A stretch of 64,000 nucleotides of DNA, from the NCBI RefSeq assembly GCF_001540865.1, contig NC_033623.1, positions 2,365,067 through 2,429,066 of the forward strand, written 5' to 3'. Each line of letters opens with the position of its first letter. Position 1 is the stretch's first letter. Made by a program: the position numbers and the translations under genes. Origin of the DNA: Ananas comosus. Lineage: Eukaryota > Streptophyta > Magnoliopsida > Poales > Bromeliaceae. The notes beneath the pieces were generated by a model. The model did no database searches. It worked only from the letters and a program-made list of their open reading frames with translations, and was not told where the DNA came from. Shown here piece by piece: positions 46,867 to 59,121 of the stretch.

Positions 46867-48006
46867 TTGCGTGTTGGTGCCCGATCAATCCTTCTTGCTT
46901 TGCAAATTTTGGGAGCTCAACCATGGCCAGAGATCTATGCTGCTCTTGATGCACGAGGGATTCTACACTGTCACACTTGCACCACGTCATCAATAACAAG
47001 CCAATCACATTCCTTCTGTTCAAACAAAAATACAATAAAAATATTATTTTACAATCATGATAAAATATATGTTTTTAAAAGGATTAATTTGATTGATTTG
47101 TTACGCTATGTCACTAATATACCTGTTGCATTCTTAAATTTTTCCTTGATTCACAAAATGTACTGTTGACTGACTTCCACCAAATTAATTATTTAGATTT
47201 AGAGCAACAATAAAGACAAGATTGGGATCCACATATTCCGAAAGAGACGTAGGAATCATTGCGCACATTAATTAATTCTAGGATTTAAAAATATTTTTTA
47301 ATTTTTAATATAAAAAACAACGAGATGACTGGTGTGCAATTTAATTTGGCTCTGGAGGAAGAGATGTAAAATTTGCTCTCTTACGCGCATAAGTAGTATT
47401 GCAAATTTTTTTTTTTAAGCCTATTTCATTTTTATCAACTAATTAAATTAAATTAGAATTATTTCTCATCTCTTTAGACACTAATATAAGAGTTTATTTA
47501 GTTCGCCAATAAAATCAAAATAAAATTCATTAATTCTTATAGTGGTTGTTTGTTTAATAAAAAATCGAATTTCGATTCTCATTCCATTCTCAGATGAAAA
47601 TGTTTCAATCTATCTATGATTCAATCCAATTTTAAATTTTGAAATGATTTATTCCAAATAAACAGCTTGAAATTCTTTCTTACAAATAGCTCTTCCGCCT
47701 CTCCCTTCACCACTTTCTCTCTCTCTCTCTCTCTCTCTCTCAACTAAAACTCTATTTTAAACTCCAAGATGTCCATTCCTAATTATCGAAAATTATTTGA
47801 TTCATTATTAAATTTCTTAATAATAAATTAAATATTTTTATATAATTCATCACATTATTTCTATTTCAACACGATATAATTCTTATTTTTATTTTTATTT
47901 TAATATGAGCCAAATATCTCTTAAATATATTTTTATTTTCTGGATGGACATGTGAGTTGACTGACTTCTACCGAATTATTTTGAGCAGTAGTACAAACTA
48001 AATTGA
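46867..48006. other. Upstream region of NBS-LRR, no further gene
   Basis: AT-rich; (CT)n at 47715-47741. Near-duplicate wording (ATTAATTAATTCTAGGATT ... AACTAATTAAATTAAATTAG) recurs at 49080-49290 and 49490-49510, indicating an old local duplication of non-coding DNA. Confidence 0.45.
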
Positions 48007-48994
48007 GGGCCTGTTTGGCCTAGCTTCTCGAGAAGTGATTTCTGTAAAAGTGATTTTGGTTTTGAGAAGTAATTTTGGTGAAAAGTTGTAGAGCGTTTGG
48101 TTGAATTTAGAAAAAAGTGATTTTTCTTAAGTGATTTTCTAAAACTGTTTGGCAAAAAAATTTTCATATTTGCATATATTAATATTTTTACTAAATTTTA
48201 TTTTTAAAATAATTTAAAATTTAAATTTAAATTAAAAATTTAAATTTAATTAAAAGTATAATTTTTAAGTTTCAAACTTGTACAAAAATAAATTTGAAAT
48301 TTCAAAATTTAAAATTTATAACTTGAATTTTAAAATTAAAATTTAAAATTTAAAATTTAAAATTTAAAATTTAAATTTCAAATTTCAAATTTCAAATTTA
48401 AATTTTCAAATTTAAATATCAAAAATTAAAATTAAAATTTAAAATTTAAAATTCAAATTTTTAATTTTGAAATTAAAATTAAAATTAAAATTAAAATTAA
48501 AATTAAAATTAAAATTAAAATTAAAATTAAAATTTAAAATTTAAAATTCAAATTTTTAATTTTGAAATTAAAATTAAAATTAAAATTAAAATTAAAATTT
48601 AAAATTTAAAATTTAAAATTTAAAATTTTAAAATTTAAAATTTAAGATTTGAAACTTAAATTTAAAATTTAAAATCTAAATTTTAAATTTTAAATTTGAA
48701 AAGTTGAGATTTAAAAATTCAAATATGAATTTAAAATTTCAAAATTTAAATTTAATGTTAAATTTATACTTTGAATCTAAAATAAAAAAAAAATTGGAAG
48801 TTCGAGTTCAAAATCAGAATCAGTTTTGAAGAAGCAGCTTTTTTCTGCTTCTGATTCTGAGGCCTTCAAAATCAGTTTTCTGATTCTAAAATGCAGAATC
48901 AGATTTTCAGAATGTCATTCCCAAACGCTCTACTGAGCTCAAAAGTGATTTTGAGCTCAGAATCACTTTTGAATAGCTAGGCCAAACACCCCCC
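48007..48994. mobile_element. Large MITE with AAATTT-type core
   Basis: The left end GGGCCTGTTTGGCCTAGCT is mirrored by AGCTAGGCCAAACACCCCC. GC-richer subterminal zones carry AGAAGTGATTTT and AAAATCAGAATCAG words. The core 48180-48780 is AAAATTTAAAATT low-complexity DNA, including (ATTAAA)n-like runs at 48470-48530. It has the same architecture as 5670-6818: MITE ends around an expanded A/T core. Confidence 0.65.
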
Positions 48995-51034
48995 GAGACT
49001 TCCTACCCAACGACAGTGTTAGATGAAAAATGTGACCCGCTTACCCTGATGGAGATGTAGATATTATTTCGTCGATCCACTAATTAATCCTAGGATTAAA
49101 AAATATTTTTCAATTTTAAATATAAAAAAATTAAATAACTAGTGTGAAATTTTGTCCCTGGAGTAGAGATGTAAGATTTGCAGGTACGAGAAGTATTGCT
49201 TCAGTTAGATATATATATATATGTTCGTGTTAAGCCAAATTTTTCCAAGTCTATTCTATTTTTATCAACCAATTAAATTAAATTAGAATTATTTCTCACT
49301 TTAACTAAGTTTTAGATACTAATATAAATATATTTTTAATTTCCTGCGTTGGCCTTTTAGTTGACTAACTTCTGCGAAATTATTGTGAGCAATAACAAAG
49401 ATAAGATTAAGACTTCCCACCGGACAACAGTAATAGATGAAAAATGCTATCGGCATACTCCGAAAGAGATGTACATATTATAGCGTCCATTAATTAATTT
49501 AGGATGTAAAAATATTTTTAAATTTTAACATGAAAGAGGAGATAATTAACTAGTGTGGAATTTTGACTTTGGACGAACAGATGTAAGATATCTTGCGTAT
49601 GTATGCAGGTATACAACCGAAGAAAATTAAGATCAAAGAAGAGAAGAACGAAAAATAAAAGAATAAAGCAATGACCACAAAAGTGCACAAGAAGCAAGGA
49701 GGAAAGTGTTTACCAAAGCTTTTATTTAATTTCTTAGAAATAAGAAGTAAGATCCTTATGTGTATTAATGTAGAGAAAGAAAGGGATAATAAATATGTAA
49801 ACACATCATTCAATTATTGTTCAATTATTCTAGTAGTAATAGGTTACTAATAAAGATCAAATAACTCAAATACAGAGAAGGAAGAAGCAAAAGATTGTAA
49901 GGGTCAATAGCTGGGCTGTGTTTAAGGCCTATAGTTGGCTCGATTCTGCATATGGATTAGGGTCTAATAGACTTTACAAGCATGTTGACTTTAGTCATAT
50001 TTTTTTTTCTTTTTTTTTTTTTAGAGAAATAGGTAGCACGCTACCTGCTTCATTCATACTTCATTCATTGGAGATATGAATTAAGCTACATGGGTGAGGC
50101 ATCCTATGCCTTGAATGAGACACAGCGCCAAAAAAAAATAATAATAAAAAAGAGGCGAGGCGAAAGCATATGCGAACATATATATGAGCAATGCTTTCAT
50201 ACTCCAAGTAAACCTCGGCAATTTATTTTTCTAAATAAGTGATTGGACATATAATATACTACCGAGATATAGATACCATTCACTAGGTACCTATCTAAAG
50301 GAGATTTTGATCTTTGCAGTATGTTTTGATCCACAGGACCGCTTTTATCCAACTAGGAGTACCATAAACTTTTCAAATACCTACAATAATAATTGAAATT
50401 TAAATTACATCCAAAGTGCAAATTTAATTTAGAATAACATAAAAAACTTAATTATGAATCAAATTCAATTTTTTTAAATATAAAACACAAATTTAACATA
50501 AAACTTTCCGTTCAAATTCAAAATTTCAATAATCAAAAATTAAAATTTGGCTTTAAGATTAAAATTACAATTTAGATTCAAAATTTAAAATTTCAAAATT
50601 TAAAATTTCAAAAATTAAAATTTTACATTACAATACCAAATTCAAAAATTAAATTTAAATTTAATATTTTTGAGCTTGATACTTAACAAATTGGGTATTA
50701 TCTAATTTGGTAAGTTACAAAATTAAAAAAGAAGTTTAAAATTTATAGAACACTAACAAATTTGATATATACTACTATTTTTTTTTTTCCAATATTATCA
50801 TGTTAACTCATTCAAATCGGTAACCTATTCAGCAGGTTACTTTATATAAAATTCGACTGTACCCTTTACTAATTCAGATAATATTTATGATGTATTGAAG
50901 CATTGTCTTTATAGGATAATATTGTGGTATGCGGAATGCGATATTGCAGAATATTTTTCAATTGTTTTTTTTTTCTACAGATAACTCGTTTTTTTTGGCA
51001 ACCATAGACGAAACCTAAGGGAGCCATGCAACCA
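48995..51034. other. Intergenic AT-rich DNA with SINE fragment
   Basis: No gene. 50001-50087 is a truncated minus-strand SINE (T-run, then ATAGGTAGCACGCTACCTGC). 50385-50700 is AAATTT low-complexity DNA. The 87-codon ORF at 49550-49813 (-) is hydrophobic and AT-driven, with no family recognised. Confidence 0.5.
50001..50087 (-). mobile_element. tRNA-derived SINE, copy 6, truncated
   Basis: Tail and 3' body of the family (AGAAATAGGTAGCACGCTAC then a decayed body). The pol III promoter half is missing. Confidence 0.55.
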
Positions 51035-51521
51035 TCTTTTAGGACGTTCTTCTTCTACTTTTGGAGGACATCTCTCAATGCTTGCCCCTTTGGCGGGGCT
51101 TTTCCGTAGTATTGTTTCACTTGTTTTATGTTATTATAAGATTTATAAATCGATTTGTCCCTCAAAATAAAATAAAAAAAAAGAAGAAAAAAAAAAGGAA
51201 TCTACATAAGCTTACAGATTTAGAAAAATTAGGGCTGAGTGATTAATTGAAATAAATTAAAAATTCAAGTGATTTGAATTTTTATTGAAGCAGATTTTTA
51301 TTTAAAAAACAATAAAAGTGCATTTAGCCTGGCACTTTTGCAAGCTCCTCCTAGTACAGAGAAAACTAGGGAATATCATGAAGTAGCATAGAGAAAGCAG
51401 TAAAGTTTGAGATTTGAGATGATGCCAAACATAAAGTTTGAAGTGCAAGACGACTAATCGAGAAGAAAAAAAAAAAAGGAAAATGAGAAGAGAAGTAGGA
51501 AAGTTTTCACCGATGTTATCT

Positions 51522-52427
51522 TCATTGATTAGTTCGATAACACCCACTTTGCTTGGTATATTCAAGATATGCCGATCTATCTTCAGTGTAGACGCTGACA
51601 CAAGAAAAGCACTCGATGATGGGCCAATCTGGCCCTCCCTTGAGGCATCTCTGAATTACGGCGGTACTACAGCGCATCACAAGTTGGAGGTTTTTGTCGC
51701 GAAGATGCGCGCGTTGCTGGACCAGTCTCAACAACCATTCTGGGAGGGACTCCATAGAATAATCTTGCAACTCTAGGTGTTGTAGTGCAACCAAATTATC
51801 GACGCACTTCAGAGCCGGAGTGTCCCAAATGGCGAGCTTCTTTAGTGAAGGAAGATTTGAGACCCTTTCTATGCCATTGTTCATTTCAATCGTAAGCTCA
51901 GTTATGAATAGGAAGTCCTCAATTACACTTAGGCTATGAGCCATTGTAGTACGCAAAATCCGGAGTGCGCTTAGTTGCTGCAAACTTTTTGGAAGTGCTC
52001 TGAGTTTTGGGCAGTTTATTACATGCAACTCCTCTAGACGAGGCATAACTCGCAATGAACAAGTGTCTTGTTTCGCTGCCAACCAAGGTCCATTCTTCCC
52101 AATTAGGCATGCCTATCATGATAAAGAATTCAAGATTAGGAAAGGCCGTTGCTGCGTGCACCCCATCTCGTACACCAACCCCATTACCAAATAATTCTGG
52201 ACCAATGGTTACAATTGCCAAAGCATTTTTGATTCGGAGGTACCTCAAATGCGGCAACTGGCCTAGAGGTGGAAGTTGTGAGCATAGTTGCAAACCTATG
52301 AAACTCACATATGTTAGATAAGGAAAATAAGTACCCAAAGATGGCGGCAACATACAACTCGAAATTTGCCGACCATAAAAGTTTTGGATCCCTAATACTT
52401 CTAAACATGGTGGGGGTTGCACCGGTA

Positions 52428-52430
<3 letters not shown>
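51522..52430 (-). pseudogene. Partial NBS-LRR copy (LRR 3' end), frameshifted
   Basis: A second copy of the last third of the 43.9-46.9 kb gene, same strand. The upstream frame reads QPPPCLEVLGIQNFYGRQIS ... PPLGQLPHLRYLRI ... MPNWEEWTLVGSET and the downstream frame CSLRVMPRLEELHVINCPKL ... RCLKGGPDWPIIECFS to the same terminal YTKQSGCYRTNQ and stop. Compared with the complete copy, about 8 nt are missing near 52063-52070, which shifts the frame. There is no NBS or coiled-coil part. The homology stops at about 52430, where a (TA)n tract and a foldback element begin. Confidence 0.88.
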
Positions 52431-52461
<31 letters not shown>

Positions 52462-52463
<2 letters not shown>

Positions 52464-52685
52464 CTAGGCTACTATACTATTAATAGCACCAAGTCACTGG
52501 TGCTACCAAGTTTTTGGCCATTGGATTAAGAGATGTGCGGTTAGGATGATGTGGGCCCCCTAGAGTTGAGTGGGTGGTTGGTTGAATAGTATGATCTAAC
52601 GGGTGAAAATGATCACAAGGGTAGATCTAACGGCGGAAAACTTGGTAGCACTAAGTGCTTTGTGCTATAAATAGCATAGTAGCCG

Positions 52686-52687
<2 letters not shown>
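52462..52687. mobile_element. Short foldback element (S5)
   Basis: AACTAGGCTACTATACTAT, hairpin AGCACCA/TGGTGCT, shared interior GGATTAAGAGATGTGCGG and GTGGGCCCCCTAGAGTTGAG, right hairpin AGCACTAAG/CTTTGTGCT, then AGCCGGACTCTCTC into (TC)n(TA)n. Flanked on the left by (TA)n where the LRR copy stops. Confidence 0.75.

Positions 52688-52752
<65 letters not shown>
52688..52752. repeat. Compound (TC)n(TA)n microsatellite
   Basis: About 25 TC units followed by 7 TA units, directly joining the right end of S5 to the left end of the next element. Confidence 0.95.
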
Positions 52753-53268
52753 GTTAGGCCGGTATACTATCGGGCTTCCGGACTACCAAATTGTTTTCAA
52801 TGGTGCGGCTTCCAAATTGACGATTAGACTTGATCTACACTATTAAAAGTATTTGGAAACTAAATTTCATAATTTTTCGACATCATTTGACTAGTAATCA
52901 AAAGGTCTCAAAATTAATAATTTTAATAGTAGATGTGATGCGTTTGTGAATTTAACGGTGTAAAACAATCGAAATCTGATAAAATTTCTATAGAAAATTC
53001 TTTTCACTATTTAAAGTAAGATTAATACCTTTGATCTTAAATTCAAGTCTTTTATCATTATTTTTTAAGAAATTTTTATTTTCAGCCGTTCATTTTTAGA
53101 CTACTCGTTTGATAGGTAAATAATGCCAAAAATTTATGAAATTTAATTTCTAAATTCTTTCAATAGTGTAGATCAAGTCTAACGGAGCCGATCGTCGATT
53201 TGAAAGTCGCCTCATTGAAAACAAGTTGATAGCACGAAGGCCTCCGTGCTACCGATAGTATACCAGCC
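52753..53268. mobile_element. Long foldback element (A2)
   Basis: A-type interior (AATGGTGCGGCTTCCAAAT) and its inverted copy at the right (GATTTGAAAGTCGCCTCATT), right hairpin AGCACGAAGG/CCTCCGTGCT. The left hairpin is eroded to GGGCTTCCGG. A single N at 53269 marks an assembly join at the adjacent TA tract. Confidence 0.7.
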
Positions 53269-53269
53269 N

Positions 53270-53320
<51 letters not shown>

Positions 53321-53323
<3 letters not shown>

Positions 53324-53530
53324 CCGCTGTAATACTATTGATAGCACCAAGGGCTTGGGGCTACCTAGTTTTTCACCGTTAGATTTAACCTTTTGATTAT
53401 TTTTAACCGTTAAATCACCCACTCAACCTTAGGGGCCCATATCATCCTAACCACACATTTCTTAATCCAAAGGCTAAAAAACTGATAGCACCAATAGCTT
53501 AGTACTATTAATAGTATTCCAGCTTAGTTC
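53321..53530. mobile_element. Short foldback element (S6)
   Basis: CTGTAATACTATTGATAGC, hairpin CACCAAG/CTTGGGG, inverted orientation of the shared interior (CACCCACTCAACCTTAGGGG), right hairpin with AGCTTAGTACT, flanked by (TA)n on both sides. Confidence 0.7.
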
Positions 53531-53541
53531 TATATATATAT

Positions 53542-54069
53542 AAATTATAAACGTAGGCTCGGCCCCGGAAGTGAGTTCCTGCTGGAGCTGCGGAGGAGGC
53601 GGTGGTCCTCTTGCTCTCTCAGGCGAGACAGAATCATCGCTGCAGCCCTCTTGCTCCCGGCGCCGGCCAAGGCGGCGGAGGAAGAGGAGGACGACGAGGA
53701 GCGGCAGAGGAGGAGGACGACGAGAGCGATGAGAGAGGTGGTGTTGGAGGTGGAGGTGTGAGAGGTGGTGGTGGTCTGGGAGGAGACGAGGCGAGGTGGA
53801 GGCGGAGGAGCCGGCGATCAAGTTGGGAGAGAAAGAGGATAACTTAAGGGATTAGTATAATAAGGTAGGAATAAAATAGGAATTTTATATAGATTTTAAC
53901 TCTAGTATACATTTAACCCATGTTTAACCCAAATTAAACTAACAGGGAATAACTGTGGGAGTATTTTGAAATAACAGTGGAACATATGAAGGGCATTTTA
54001 GAAAGGAAAAAAAAATAGATGTAGATCGGATATTTCCAGGCGCATGAGGGGTATATAGGCAATTATCCC
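53542..54069. mobile_element. Probable Mutator-like MITE remnant
   Basis: A GC-rich GAGGA-type block (53570-53840), then ATTTTGAAATAACAGTGG ... GGGGTATATAGGCAATTATCCC-like right end (shortened here). The left end is missing at a TA tract. ORFs at 53474-53847 are Gly/Arg-rich shadows of the GC block. Confidence 0.35.
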
Positions 54070-54443
54070 AAATTAATATATATGTGAGATAAGAGATGAA
54101 AATTTAAACCATTATGTCAAGCGGAAATTTAACCAATTAAATGTTGAAGATAAAAATTGATCCCAAAACTTTACATAATGAAAGAATTTTAGATTTCGCT
54201 CAGATATCATGTTATCCAAAAGACTGATCTAATAGAAAACGAGACCATGAATATATATACATTAACAATTGCATCACACAAAAACACACTGAAAACATAC
54301 TTGCTTAATTCGTTAACTTATTGCCATTTTTCTTTCTTTATTCAAGCTAATTCTTACATATTTGTAATGTATAGTGAATATATGTATAACATCATAACGG
54401 AGAATATCACGCTGCAATGTTTAATGCATCGTATATATGAAAA

Positions 54444-57400
54444 TCACAACCTGAAATGCGATATTGCGGTTTTTCCGTCTAACCCCTTCGAGTAATAGTA
54501 CGCCATGTAATCTCTTACGAGTGTTTCCCGGTACAAAGGAGGATTATCCTGGGATAATAGTTCCTTGATTGGGCCATACATCTTCGTCGAGGATGGTTGG
54601 AAATGGGTACTGAAGAAACATGCCACTGAAACCCGCGGTCCCGCATTCTTCGCCAGAACGCGATGCTCGACGCTTTTGAACTTATCATTGGTGATCAGCT
54701 GAAGTGCATGCAAGAAGAAAAGAAGCTTTAGATAGGATCTAACATGAACCTTTCAGAATCTGTTTGTAGTAAATGACCAAATATGCCTAATCAAACTTCA
54801 GATGGCAAAAAGCTTCTGGAACCCCCAACTACAAACTATTGGCCATTTGGACACAAGCACTTGAACTTCTTAAGTTTTTCAGATTTAAGCCCATTAACGA
54901 AACAATAAGGACACAGTTGTTAGGATCTAGTTGCTGTTGTAAATACAGTGTGTTTAGAAATACGCAGCTATATCAAAATCTATACCAATTGGTTGTTTAT
55001 GGTTGAGAGTGTTGGAACTCTAATTTGTCGCATGCAGTTGGAAGATGCACTTTGTATGTGGACTAGAATACTACACCCAAGGTTTTAAGTGCTCATCGGG
55101 ACAAGCCATGCCCACTGTGCCGATAAGATACCAACACGATATGTCCCCTCTCCCAATGACATGGCTCAACATTTTCTATATAGTACAAAAAATTTGATAA
55201 ATATATATAATAAGTAATTAGAATATATTATTGCCAAAGAAAATAAATATATATGTCATGTCATAACATGTCGGCACAGAGGTATTTCTGTGACCAGCAC
55301 ACATCGGCACGGTACGGCATGTATCGTGTCGCACGGTGCCAGTAAGTTCTCGGCACAATCCTATGCCACAGCACTTAAATTCTTGACAACACCCAATGAA
55401 GATGTTCTTTTTTTTCCCTTTTCCTCTTGTTTGGGAGGTGGACGGATAGATAAGATTACCCCGGCTTAAAATGACTCCATCCAACTGCAGCATTTCTAGC
55501 TACGCCTAATTTGGGGATAGGTCAAAATGAAAAATTATTACTCTATCCAAGTACAGAATACAGCAAACCAAACGGTACTGTTTGGCCTTGCAGTTGCACC
55601 TACATTGCAGCTTGAAATGCTGACGACCAAATAACCTCTTAACATTCTTCCCACTTTTTTGATGGATTACTCAATAAGTGGGATATTCTATAACTTCTTT
55701 AAGTAGACTAGTTAGTTGTAATGGAAATTGGCTAAATTTTCTAAAATCAAATAACAAGTTAGTTGAACGATCCAAATGCTAAAATCAACAAGTTCATAGA
55801 CCTGTTCACAAATTATCTGAACATTCTTACCTTTAAAATTGATCTAGCACCAACCGTCATTTATTTGTTAAAACTTTCAAAGAAACAATTAATTAGCCAC
55901 CAGTTATGCCCAATCCAACAAACAAAAAGCAAGTAAAAGGGAAAAGATATGGCAGTGCTGGCCTAAAACACTTACTAATCTTAGGATCTGTCAGAAAATT
56001 TCAATATAAGGTGTTCTTGTGCATGTATAAAGTACGAAATAGTCAAAGCGACAAAGATCGCATTTTTATTGTCCAAAAGTACCTGCAAGAGATCACCAAT
56101 GTTGACGACCAGTGCTCCAGGTATAGGCACAACATCAACCCACTCACCATCATGAAGAATTTGAAGGCCACCAATGTGATCTTGGAGAAGAACAGTCAAG
56201 AAACCAGAGTCAGAATGCTGGCTTGTCCCAATGGCAAGTTCAGGCTCAGGACACGGCGGATAGTAGTGGCAGAGTAGAATTTGCCCCTTGTTGCATTCGA
56301 TGTCCGCTAAATAGGTCGGACTAAGTCCGAGTGCCTCCGAGAGAAGCTCGAACAAAGTATTTCCCAATGTCATGACATGATTGGCATATTCAAAAAGTTC
56401 ATCCCTAAAAGACAAAGAAGTAGATGTACTCTTAGAAGTTGATCGTGTGAACAAAGATAACTACACAGAAAAGTTCAAACGGCAAACCATTATTAAAAAT
56501 GGTACCAAATTTAAGAGTGTAAAAAAAAAGGGTTCTGTATCTAGTTTAACATAGAGCCAACAATAGTTGAAGTTCTGAAAAGCAAATCTAAACAATTAGT
56601 AGGATAAATGAAAACTTGTCAACAATATCACATCAATTGATGGATAATATATGAACAAATCTGATAGAGCACAGGTCTAAGTTTCCAAGAAGATCATCTC
56701 GGATCAAATTTCAAACTTTGGAGAAAACAAAAGTATGCAGCACGTAGAACAACTGCAATTAAGAATTGGTTTATCATGCAAAGGGGCATGCCATTTCTGC
56801 AGAATACATGGAGTGCCCTCATAGGGCCTAGATAATCTAGCAGATCGTTGCATAGGTTTTCTTTAAGGTTTATAAGGGAAAAAAGAAAGGGATTCATAAA
56901 CTGTTTGTAAACATATTTATTTCTTTCTTCCTAAACTGTTCTTAAACTTTTCGGTTAAAAAAAAAAAAAAAGAAGACCATTTCTCAGTTCTTTTCCTCAT
57001 AAAGATCCCTAAACATCTCTCCAAAAAAGCCATGTACATGTGATTGATGGAATTGCATTTAAACTGCAGGAAAAAAATTTCTTGAAAAGATTTTGGAAGT
57101 TGACAAGATTCAAGTTTAACAGTAAAGTTAGGAAAGACCAATTGTGCCCGAAATCAGTACTTGATTTCATTGCCAAAAAAAAAAAAAGAAAAAAAAAAGA
57201 AAGCCTTTTATGCATGCAAATGTAACAAGATCTATAGTAAGTTCAATATCGAATGATAAAGTTAAAGAAAAGCAAAAACACAATGACCATCAACAATACG
57301 TCCCTTCCAATCAACAAACGATACCCCGAACTTCCGAATGTTACGTAAATATATAAATTGAACAACCCAATTCAACCGACAAATTAGACCTTATTTACAT

Positions 57401-58560
57401 CAATTTTCTAAGGTCATAAGTTTAGAGCTATTTTAAGCCATTTGGCTCTTGTCTGAGCATATGACATGTAAGAAAAACTAGCAAAAAGCACACAATAGAA
57501 GATTGACTATAATAAGAGATATTGATCATACAACTTCCTTCTAACTTTGGAAAGAGCTCAGGTCGCCACGCGAGAAGCATGATAGCTTAAGGTCTAATAT
57601 ATTATACCAAAAGAAGAGCATTGATCATCTCCAAAATTAACCTTCTCATTGCTCTTAGTAAATAACCATAATCACAGGTCAAAGTGTCCTTGCGGTGCAT
57701 AAGTAGTTGCCAGTTTGCGGCCGCTCTTGAAGCTGAATTTCAAGCAGGCAATGCCTGAATAATTCTTGGTGAAAACATATAGATAGAATTTATCGGAATT
57801 ATGGATCATTTTGAATCTACTATCCGACCATTTCAAATTTTTAATTTTACTATCCAACCTTCCAATTTCTTTAATTTGAGTTTATTTTATTGAATTTATA
57901 GTTGCGAGAATTGTACAAAATGTACTAACATTCAAAAATTTTGAAACGTTGGATAGTAAATTCAAAATGATAGATAGTTTTTAAACTGGTCCAATTAAAT
58001 ACGCGACGTGACATTGTAAGCTACCTGCAAGAGGCGGGGAGGTCGTCAGGACTGGGGGGATCGGGGGCCATGCGGCAGTAGAGGGTGTCGCGCCAGTTGG
58101 CGACGCGGGACTGGTAGAGGTCGAAGTTGCAGTGGTACTTGACGGCCTGCCGGGGCTCCCGGGAGTAAAGCCGCGCCTTCGCATCCCTGCCGTCTTCCCC
58201 TCCCCCTTCCTCCTCCTCGTGGAAGGCGGCCACCGCTTTCAGGACCGACGCCGTGGCAGTCTGCGGCACCCCGTGGCCGACGACCTGGAAGAACCCCCAC
58301 TCCGCGCTCGCCCTCCGCAGCGCCTCGACCGCCTCCCCCCTCGCGCCGCTTCTAGAAAGATCCACCACGGGAACGGTCGCGAGGGGTTGGGTTTGGGGTT
58401 CGCGGGGGGAAGGGGTGGGGATGCGGTCGCCGGGGGGGAGGAGGAAGACGCGGGGGACGGCGGCGACGCCGCCGGCGACGAGGCCGCGGACGCCGGATTT
58501 CGTCGCGTCGAGGGCGCGGAGGTCGGCGAGGCGGTCGTAGGACGCCGGAGCCGACGACAT
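54444..58560 (-). CDS. 2-oxoglutarate/Fe(II) dioxygenase (ACC-oxidase-homolog type)
   Basis: A cytosolic DOXC-class oxygenase using Fe(II), ascorbate, O2 and 2-oxoglutarate; most similar in style to '1-aminocyclopropane-1-carboxylate oxidase homolog' proteins, whose substrates are mostly unknown. Three exons: 58025-58560, 56083-56404, 54444-54698, with GT-AG junctions in frame, 370 residues (usual 350-380). The N-terminal DIOX_N part has [26 protein letters not shown] and [12 protein letters not shown]. The jelly-roll core has [20 protein letters not shown] (iron-binding HxD), [25 protein letters not shown], then VEHRVLAKN (distal His) and RVSVACFF (2-oxoglutarate-binding RxS). All catalytic residues are present. 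The 5' exon is very GC-rich, the others are not. Intron 2 carries a hAT MITE and another MITE sits just upstream of the promoter. Confidence 0.93.
55078..55385. mobile_element. hAT MITE in dioxygenase intron 2
   Basis: CAAGGTTTTAAGTGCT at the left and AGCACTTAAATTCTTG at the right. 8-bp target duplication ACTACACC (55070-55077) and ACAACACC (55386-55393). Subterminal TGCCGA/CGGCAC words as in the hAT element at 30079. 308 bp, no coding. Confidence 0.8.
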
Positions 58561-58648
58561 GGCCGAGCGATGGCGGCGGTGGTCGTGGTGGTAGTGATGT
58601 GAGCTTTAGCGAGTCCGTAACTGCGGCTATACATATCTCTACCTATTT

Positions 58649-58660
58649 ATTTATATATAT
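58649..58660 (-). promoter_or_regulatory. TATA box of the dioxygenase gene
   Basis: On the minus strand ATATATATAAAT lies about 90-100 bp upstream of the ATG at 58560. The MITE at 58665 inserted within the same AT stretch. Confidence 0.45.
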
Positions 58661-58664
58661 TCTA

Positions 58665-58956
58665 GGGAAACTTCAAATACCCATGTAATTTCACACTTTC
58701 TCACTTTAGTACCTGTAATTTAATATTTCGTTAAATTATATACAAAAAACTTTAGATACTCTCTCTAGGTTTATCGAATATTTATTTTAGTACCATTTAG
58801 TTTTAACTTTATCACTGATTTAACGAAAAAAATATCCCAAAATAGTTAACAAAAAGAGAAAAATGAAACCACGGGATAATAACTTGATACACTTTAAACC
58901 ACAAGGTACTAAAGTGAGAAACTGTAAAATCACAGGGTAGCATTTGAAGTTTTCCC
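58665..58956. mobile_element. Mutator-like MITE upstream of dioxygenase
   Basis: GGGAAACTTCAAATACCC at the left and GCATTTGAAGTTTTCCC at the right, with arms of about 50 bp (TCTCACTTTAGTACC / GGTACTAAAGTGAGA). A perfect 9-bp target duplication TATATTCTA flanks it (58656-58664 and 58957-58965). Confidence 0.85.
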
Positions 58957-59121
58957 TATATTCTATATCTATATCTCTATCTATCTCTTACTATATACTA
59001 AAGAGGTCTTTGTGCTCTCACGTGTCTTTTGACTATTTTTGTTGAATCTGGGGTATCATAAATCACCCTCCCATTCTTTCTACCTATAATATATATGTAT
59101 ATAGAAAGAGAGAGAGAGAGA

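Noticed and set aside
58132..58634. Several 80-156-codon ORFs on both strands over the dioxygenase first exon
   Set aside because: Shadows of a very GC-rich exon; only the 58560-58025 minus frame carries dioxygenase motifs.
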